A stretch of DNA of 11,014 nt from CBDUQI01 sp965369325. GTDB taxonomy: Bacteria > Pseudomonadota > Gammaproteobacteria > Steroidobacterales > JBCBZW01. The DNA lies in assembly GCA_965369325.1 (NCBI GenBank), contig CBDUQI010000199.1, positions 1 to 11,014 of the forward strand, read 5' to 3'. Below are positions 6,601 through 11,014 of this stretch, piece by piece. Position numbers and translations under genes: made by a program. Position 1 is the stretch's first letter, and each line of letters starts with the position of its first letter. The notes under the pieces were generated by a model. It had not been told where the DNA came from, made no database searches, and saw nothing but the letters and a program-made list of their open reading frames with translations.

Positions 6601-8085
6601 GCCCGCCATCACGGCCCGTTCCTGACCCGCGACCTGGCCCTGCGGTATGCGATGAGCGAAGCACATCTTGAGCCTGCACTGCGACTACTGGAGAGCGACG
6701 GTACCTTGGTCCGCGGCGAGATCCGCCCCAACGGCGCTGCTGTTGACTGGTGCGATGTGCAAGTGCTGCGACGACTTAAGCGGGCGACGCTTGCGCAACT
6801 CCGTAATGAAGTCGCACCTGTTGATGCCCCGGCGCTAGCCCAGTTCCTCCCTCACTGGCACGGACTGGCAAAGCCCTGTACCGGCACCGAAGCGCTGACT
6901 CGGGTTCTCGGCCAGCTTCAAGACCTAGCCTTACCCTGGAGCTCGTGGCATAGCGTGGTACTACCGCAGCGGATCAACGGGTTTAACACCGAGATGCTGG
7001 ACATGCTGGCAGCCTCCGGCAGCGTTGTCTGGGTGGGACGGGGAGCCAGCGGCACGCGCGACGGGCGCGTCGCGATATATCTGCGTGATCACGTGCGTGT
7101 ACTGCTCAACCTTGATCGGGGCTACACGGCACCAAGCCCGGTGCACCAGGCCATTGTCGATTGTCTGCGCAATCACGGCGCGTCGTTTTTAGTAGAGATC
7201 CAGAGCGCCGTCAGCAACGCACCCTCCCCGCCCGATGAAGATGCTTTGCATACCGCGTTGTGGGACCTGGTCTGGGCTGGGCAGATTACCAATGACACGT
7301 TCGCACCCCTACGTGAACTGGGTGCGACCCGGCGTTCCGGCAAGCGCGCCCGCACACGCCCAGGGCGTGTGCTCGCCGGGGGACGCTGGTCTTTACTCAG
7401 CAGCATGGTGCCCGAGCCTTGCGATGTCACCGTGCAGGCGTTGGCTCGCGCCCGCATATTGCTTGATCGTTACGGTGTTGTTAGTCGAGAGTGCGCCAGC
7501 GCAGAAGGCTTGAGTGGCGGTTTTGGGCCACTGTATAAAGTGCTTCGGGCGATGGAGGAGCAAGGGCAGGTGCGCCGTGGCTACTTTGTCGAAGGCCTGT
7601 CCGGCGCCCAGTTTGCCCATGCCGGCGCGGTAGATCAACTGCGAGCGCTGCGCCCAGATTCACGCCAGCGGGACGCCGCCATTCAACGCGACGATGTTTG
7701 TTTTGTATCCGCCACGGATCCCGCCAACCCCTACGGGGCCCTGCTGGCGTGGCCTGATACTGCCGACAACGCCAAACAGAAACCACGACGCATTGGTGGT
7801 GCGTGGGTGCTGATGGCGCGCGGGCATCCAATCTTCTATATCGCCCGCCACGGGCGACGTCTCACCAGCTTCCCGGCCACTGTGAGAGAACACGAAGGCG
7901 CACTGGCCGCCGCATTGGATCGACTGCGCGATTTGCCCCGCGGGAATCGTCGTGGCATGTTGCTGATTGAGACGATTGATGGCTTACCGGCCTCACAGTC
8001 GCCCTTGCTTGCGCACTTTCTCGCGGCCGGTTACGCCATGGACTATCAGGGGTTAATTGACATCGGCCTACCACAGCCCACCTGA
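3628..8085 (+). CDS. lhr: ATP-dependent helicase Lhr (full length)
   Basis: A 1485-residue large helicase-related protein, close to the roughly 1540 residues of E. coli Lhr, which is a 3'-to-5' nucleic-acid translocase linked to DNA repair. The N-terminus aligns with Lhr (FHPATRQWFEANF, then PTAVQ as a Q-motif equivalent). RecA domain 1 has Walker A APTGSGKT (43-50), Ia YVSPLKAL (76-83), TTPES (139-143), DEIH (165-168) and SAT (200-202). RecA domain 2 has FVNSR (293-297), HHGS (320-323), SSLELGIDMG (348-357) and QRIGRAGH (376-383). The Lhr-Core winged-helix and domain-4 region follows to about 850, then the long Lhr C-terminal extension, with no truncation. The ATG at 3628 has no ribosome binding site, yet it is the only choice because an in-frame TAA lies at 3604-3606. 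No partner nuclease or ligase gene is adjacent. No T-rich terminator is evident after its stop. Confidence 0.97.
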   Translation: MTGLDGFHPATRQWFEANFAAPTAVQSRGWTSIRRGKHTLLVAPTGSGKTLAAFLASIDRLSNPEYARVEGVRVIYVSPLKALVYDIERNLRAPLAGIEKTAVDSALARRAVSIAVRTGDTPQKERQRQARDPADILVTTPESLYLMLGSKMARTLSQVEVVIVDEIHALAPTKRGAHLALSLERLTRLNARDPQRIGLSATARPLQHVARFLGGERPVNIIDASAAPALDLRVSVTVPDMQNPTPVVVTDGDVITPPEVAAERAVPNVERGIWPTIYPQLLSAIRAHRASIVFVNSRGLCERLAQKLNELAEEELVLAHHGSISHDKRNQIEQGLKAGEIRAIVATSSLELGIDMGALDLVLLVESPGSVARGLQRIGRAGHNVGDVSTGYVFPKFRGDLLECAVISQRMLKGEIEALQIPMNPLDVLAQQLVAMCSESAQGVEDMYALVRRSAPYSELSLDALHAVLDMLTGRYPSSDFADLKPLLSWDRSEDTIAPRRGAAIVMRMNAGTIPDRGSYRVHLGEDGPRVGELDEEMVFETRPGDNIMLGASTWRVESITRDRVIVAPAPGEPGRLPFWRGDGPGRPLELGRAVGAFVRKVGRMGEGRMVNWLSEHTPLDAFAAQNLAAYIAQQKQQTGTLPTDTAITLERFRDELGDWRICILTPLGARIHAPWAMALQRRLSELGGFETQVMYTDDGIVLRFVDTDELPSLGVFFPEPEEIEDLVTEQLASTALFAGLFRENAVRSLLLRRQAPGKRSPLWAQRLKAQNLLATVHQYPSFPIVIETYRQALADVFDLPGLKQLLSDVRGRRVAVNEVHTKAASPFARSLVFAYVANYLYEQDAPLAERKAQALTLDRTLLSELLGQTALRDLIDLQVLASLEAQLQYLAEGYRARDADEVHDMLRRLGDLSDAEVQARIEGGTAGRFLLQLEQQHRALPVDITGEPRWIAAEDAGLYRDATGTAAPAYLPDTFVQQVDNPLLRLLRRYARHHGPFLTRDLALRYAMSEAHLEPALRLLESDGTLVRGEIRPNGAAVDWCDVQVLRRLKRATLAQLRNEVAPVDAPALAQFLPHWHGLAKPCTGTEALTRVLGQLQDLALPWSSWHSVVLPQRINGFNTEMLDMLAASGSVVWVGRGASGTRDGRVAIYLRDHVRVLLNLDRGYTAPSPVHQAIVDCLRNHGASFLVEIQSAVSNAPSPPDEDALHTALWDLVWAGQITNDTFAPLRELGATRRSGKRARTRPGRVLAGGRWSLLSSMVPEPCDVTVQALARARILLDRYGVVSRECASAEGLSGGFGPLYKVLRAMEEQGQVRRGYFVEGLSGAQFAHAGAVDQLRALRPDSRQRDAAIQRDDVCFVSATDPANPYGALLAWPDTADNAKQKPRRIGGAWVLMARGHPIFYIARHGRRLTSFPATVREHEGALAAALDRLRDLPRGNRRGMLLIETIDGLPASQSPLLAHFLAAGYAMDYQGLIDIGLPQPT

Positions 8086-8197
8086 CCCCGCGCCTACTAG
8101 GACGCACTTGCGGCAACTGGGGTTTGCATTTCGTCGCCGGTCGACTCCGTTCGACTCAAGTACGCTAGGCGATTCGAAACCTCTGAGCCGACCGTTC

Positions 8198-8210
8198 TCT
8201 GCCAGGCAGA
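8198..8210. repeat. Short 13-bp inverted repeat in the lhr 3' spacer
   Basis: TCTGCC-A-GGCAGA is a perfect 6-bp inverted repeat around one central base. It lies in the 196-bp gap between the convergent ends of lhr and the VWA/dockerin gene. It is too tight to form a hairpin, so a protein-binding site or chance is more likely. The gap otherwise holds only the terminator described separately. Confidence 0.3.
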
Positions 8211-8217
8211 AGATCCG

Positions 8218-8257
8218 AAAACAAGAAAATATGGGCCGGCATTCGTGCCGGCCCATA
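8218..8257 (-). terminator. Intrinsic terminator of the VWA/dockerin gene
   Basis: Read leftward, TATGGGCCGGCA (complement of 8246-8257) pairs perfectly with TGCCGGCCCATA (complement of 8230-8241) around a 4-base CGAA loop, giving a GC-rich 12-bp stem. A T-rich run, ATTTTCTTGTTTT, follows directly (8218-8230 on the plus strand is its complement). The hairpin begins 24 bases after the gene's stop codon, the classic position. Read rightward for lhr there is no T-tract after the stem, so it would be one-directional. Confidence 0.88.
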
Positions 8258-8281
8258 ATCAGAGGCAACTTAAACGCTCAC

Positions 8282-11014
8282 CTAATTTCCGACACACAGA
8301 AATCCGAGTGCGCTCGGTCCTGGTGGCGAAAAGAACAGCGCTTTGATGGCGGCGAGGTCTTCAAAGTCGACCGTACCATTGCCGGTGATATCGGCGGCCG
8401 GGTCGTTGCCAAAGAACACGTCTTTCATCGCAGCCAGATCGTCGAAGTCAGTCTGGCAGTCATTGTTGAGATCGCCGTCGCAAACATTGCCGAACCCGTC
8501 GTTATCTCCATCGAGTTGATCGGGATTAGAGACGATCAGGCAATTGTCTTCGGCGGCTGTAATGCCGTCTCCGTCGACGTCGTTGGCATCCAACACACTA
8601 ACCGACAGCGATTCGGCTAGAGGCACGCCGTCTACTGTGCCGTTAAGCACCAGGGTGCCAGCGGCCGGGAACGGCCCTATCAGCTCGGCGGCAAACGAGA
8701 ATGCGCCATCAACATCGACAGTGGGCCCAACTAGAGTTCCGACGACATCGGACTGCGGATTGATAGCGATGCTGACGATGGTGTCGGACCCAAGACGATT
8801 ACCAAACACATCAACTGGGACGATTTGTATATTGGCCGTCGTCCCGCTTCCCAGATTTACGAAACCCTCTGAGTTCGTCAGAATCAACTTGGTCGCGGCC
8901 GGGTCGACGTTGCCAACGGTGTACTCGATAGATGCGATTGGCTGGATACGACGCCCGTCGATACTGGTATCTACGGTTGCCGAGCCAGGTGTGGTTGGCG
9001 CGCGCAGACGACGCGCGAAAACACCTTGTGCGAGTTGTTCAACATCGCCCACGAAAGCGCCGAGCGTGCTGGCGAACTGAACTTGATCGGGTTGTGCGAC
9101 AACCGGGCTACCTGCGCAGTCTACGAACGTCGCAGTAATTAGCACCTCGGTTTCACCGTCCGCGGTGACCGATTGCTGTGCGGCCTCCAAACTGGAGTTC
9201 TGGTCGCAAACCTCACCCGGTTGCGGGATAGTGAGTGGCACGGCGATTCGCCGGGTAAGCGTTTGCGTGGCGCCACCGCGCGAGTCCTCAATCTGCGCCG
9301 AGATACGAAAATCGTAACTCCCCTCCGATTGCGGATTCTGCAGCACCAACTGGAAGTTGCCGTTGCCAAGGTCTTCGCCCGCGATTTCGAAGATATCACC
9401 GTCCGGATCTTCGGCAATCGCGGTCACTGTGTTAGCTCCCTCCGGAAGTTCGACCGCGAGTACCAACGGCTGCTCAACGAAGTTTTGAACCACCGCCGGA
9501 TTCACGTCAAATCCGAAGGTGCTAACCGGCTCGTTGCCGCTGCTGTTGACCGGTCCGCTGGTGGTTACCACCGATACGAAAGTCCGGGCGCTGGGTGAGC
9601 GTGATTCCAGCGCCGTCCACACGCCCGTCTGTGGTCGCCGTACCCGTACGATATCGAAAACCGAACCGGTGTTCCGGTCAGCGCGTGGATCACTGGACGG
9701 GTCAACTACCTGGCCGTTGGGAGTGATGAGCGTTAGTGACGCGGAGTCATCAGGATCATCCCAGCTTAGTACGGCTCGTAACTGTCGCTCGTTAGGACCG
9801 ATGACAAATGTATGTCCCTCGATGATATCCCCTGCAGCGGCAATGCTTTCATCGTTGTTGATCGGTGCATGCAACACTTCGTGCACGTACTCAGCACCAT
9901 CGTTAGCGTAGCGCAGTTTGGCCGTGACAATATTTGGAACGGGGCTGCGCAGACCGATGAACGTCGGCTTGTGATCAACATTTATTGTCGTTTCGCCGAT
10001 TAAGTGCATACGGTTATTGTAGACCGACAATGTTGCCTCAACGGGGCGCGGCGCGCTTGCTATCACGGCCACAACGTCACGCGGCGCGGCAAACTGCATG
10101 GTCCAGGGCGCCGGGTCGCTGCCATTGCGGCGAGGAGTCTTACGTGGGGAGCCGATTGGACTCACTGCCCCAGTGCGAGCGCACAACAGTCCTCGTTTCC
10201 CAGATTGCAACAGCGCTTGATCGGATGTGCGCTGTATCGTTTCCAGCGCGACATCAGCGGCAGCGATCGGTGTGGCCGGAGTCGCTGTGGTCTGAGCGCC
10301 GAGGACAAACTTGCCGATTGCATCGGCTTCAGCGTCAGTGGCATGCTCCACCAGATCCAATCCGCCAGCGGAGAAGTAGAAGTTGCTGCCATGGGTCACG
10401 ATATCGCTGAATTCAGGTGTGATTTGATCAGCAATACTGACCACGTTGTAGCTGATGTCGGCGGGCCACACACCGCCGCGCTCATCGTTAATGACATCTT
10501 GTGGCAAGGGCGCGCGGTTATGTTGACCATCTGTGACGATAAGCATGGCGCGAGGCTTCCGGGGGATGATAAGGCTGGGGTCGTCAATCGCCAGAAGTGA
10601 AACTCGCAGCGCTTCACCGGCGGATGTCGCTGCTCCGTCGGCAACGATACCGTCTACGATAGTTTCGAATACAAATTCGATATGATCGTCCAGTGGCAGC
10701 AGAACCCGTGAGTCACCTTCATAGTCTTCATCGCCTTCAAGATCGAACTGGGCAAGCGCGATGCGATCTGTACCGCGAAGAGCACCGAAGACAGCCTTTG
10801 CAGCACTGCGCGCCAGATCGATGCGACTACCGTTCATGCTGCCCGTTTTATCTAAAGTAATGACCAGGTCGACATTCTCGTTGATCGGATCGTACAGATT
10901 ATTTTCGTACAGGTGGATATTGGTGCTATCGAAGTCTCCAGCAACTATATCGATATCCGCATCGCCGTCGAAATCCGCTGCGGAAATGGTCAACCGGTGG
11001 GCGGGGGCGAGACC
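8282..11014 (-). CDS. Secreted FG-GAP/VWA/Ig-like/TSP3/dockerin protein (5' end outside window)
   Basis: The frame stays open to the right edge; the first Met-like codon inside (TTG 10991-10993, residue 1 below) is not the true start. About 910 residues are visible. Residues 1-32 (AADFDGDADIDIVAGDFD) end a Ca2+-binding FG-GAP/VCBS repeat, so more repeats are expected upstream. Residues 41-235 form a von Willebrand A domain with an intact MIDAS (Asp48-x-Thr50-x-Ser52, Thr123, Asp155), resembling CLCA-type VWA proteins. Residues about 300-585 are beta-sandwich modules, including a P/PPC-like LSWDDPDDSASLTLITPNG. Residues 590-805 are two Ig-like (Big_1-type) domains. Residues 806-838 are a thrombospondin type 3 repeat, and 839-890 two dockerin-like EF-hands (Asp841/Asn843/Asp845/Asp849/Asp852 and Asp868/Asn872/Asp876/Asp879). 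The tail is LFFSPPGPSALGFLCVGN. It is very acidic and surely extracytoplasmic; the signal peptide would lie outside. Adhesion or Ca2+-dependent surface assembly is inferred. Confidence 0.88.
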   Translation of the reverse strand, partial: GLAPAHRLTISAADFDGDADIDIVAGDFDSTNIHLYENNLYDPINENVDLVITLDKTGSMNGSRIDLARSAAKAVFGALRGTDRIALAQFDLEGDEDYEGDSRVLLPLDDHIEFVFETIVDGIVADGAATSAGEALRVSLLAIDDPSLIIPRKPRAMLIVTDGQHNRAPLPQDVINDERGGVWPADISYNVVSIADQITPEFSDIVTHGSNFYFSAGGLDLVEHATDAEADAIGKFVLGAQTTATPATPIAAADVALETIQRTSDQALLQSGKRGLLCARTGAVSPIGSPRKTPRRNGSDPAPWTMQFAAPRDVVAVIASAPRPVEATLSVYNNRMHLIGETTINVDHKPTFIGLRSPVPNIVTAKLRYANDGAEYVHEVLHAPINNDESIAAAGDIIEGHTFVIGPNERQLRAVLSWDDPDDSASLTLITPNGQVVDPSSDPRADRNTGSVFDIVRVRRPQTGVWTALESRSPSARTFVSVVTTSGPVNSSGNEPVSTFGFDVNPAVVQNFVEQPLVLAVELPEGANTVTAIAEDPDGDIFEIAGEDLGNGNFQLVLQNPQSEGSYDFRISAQIEDSRGGATQTLTRRIAVPLTIPQPGEVCDQNSSLEAAQQSVTADGETEVLITATFVDCAGSPVVAQPDQVQFASTLGAFVGDVEQLAQGVFARRLRAPTTPGSATVDTSIDGRRIQPIASIEYTVGNVDPAATKLILTNSEGFVNLGSGTTANIQIVPVDVFGNRLGSDTIVSIAINPQSDVVGTLVGPTVDVDGAFSFAAELIGPFPAAGTLVLNGTVDGVPLAESLSVSVLDANDVDGDGITAAEDNCLIVSNPDQLDGDNDGFGNVCDGDLNNDCQTDFDDLAAMKDVFFGNDPAADITGNGTVDFEDLAAIKALFFSPPGPSALGFLCVGN

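Noticed and set aside
8160..8200. tRNA-like TTCGAA stretch resembling a T-arm
   Set aside because: No acceptor stem, anticodon arm or CCA end can be assembled around it on either strand.
10004..10600. 198-residue open frame on the + strand (and similar forward frames over 8544-10410)
   Set aside because: It is antisense to the VWA/dockerin gene, whose domains are clear. The composition is that of a GC-rich mirror frame, with no motif or ribosome binding site.
1..11014. CRISPR array, insertion sequence, integrase, toxin-antitoxin or phage defence system
   Set aside because: No regularly spaced repeats, transposase or integrase motifs, terminal inverted repeats, or defence-family domains were seen. 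Lhr is a common housekeeping repair helicase here and has no defence partner.

Overview
The window is a piece of bacterial chromosome, most likely from a gammaproteobacterium. This rests on a full-length Lhr helicase of the enterobacterial/pseudomonad architecture, a moderately high GC content, and a secreted protein whose C-terminus has tandem dockerin-like EF-hand repeats followed by a 'LFFSPPGPS' tail. I know that kind of tail from gammaproteobacterial extracellular proteins. No rRNA, tRNA, CRISPR array, transposase or phage gene is visible, and lineage below class cannot be assigned from the sequence alone.

Layout. 1-227 (+) is the 3' end of an unrecognised gene in visibly more AT-rich DNA, followed by a short spacer with two overlapping perfect palindromes (328-350). 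413-1033 (-) and 1288-1842 (+) are two divergently transcribed TetR/AcrR-family repressors. Both carry a cysteine pair where NemR-type electrophile sensors keep their reactive cysteine. 1925-2599 (-) is a stand-alone ChrR-like cupin protein, and 2646-3266 (-) is a glutathione S-transferase. These two form a small GST-cupin operon read leftward. 3628-8085 (+) is lhr, encoding a 1485-residue ATP-dependent helicase, preceded by a 361-bp non-coding region. 8282-11014 (-) is the 3' part of a large secreted Ca2+-binding protein (FG-GAP, VWA, Ig-like, thrombospondin type 3, dockerin), closed by a strong intrinsic terminator.

How the genes fit together. The most informative signal is an 18-bp imperfect palindrome upstream of the second TetR gene (1223-1240). 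It recurs, in opposite orientation and with 15 of 18 positions identical, upstream of the GST gene (3333-3350). This suggests that the TetR at 1288-1842 represses itself and the GST-cupin operon, forming a compact stress regulon. The cysteine pair, the GST and the ChrR-type cupin all point towards reactive electrophile or oxidant sensing and detoxification, but the inducer is inference. lhr and the VWA/dockerin protein look like unrelated neighbours. A weak lhr-directed promoter motif does overlap the edge of the GST operator.

I do not see a clearly new defence or mobile system. The shared-operator module and the unusual secreted protein deserve a second look.
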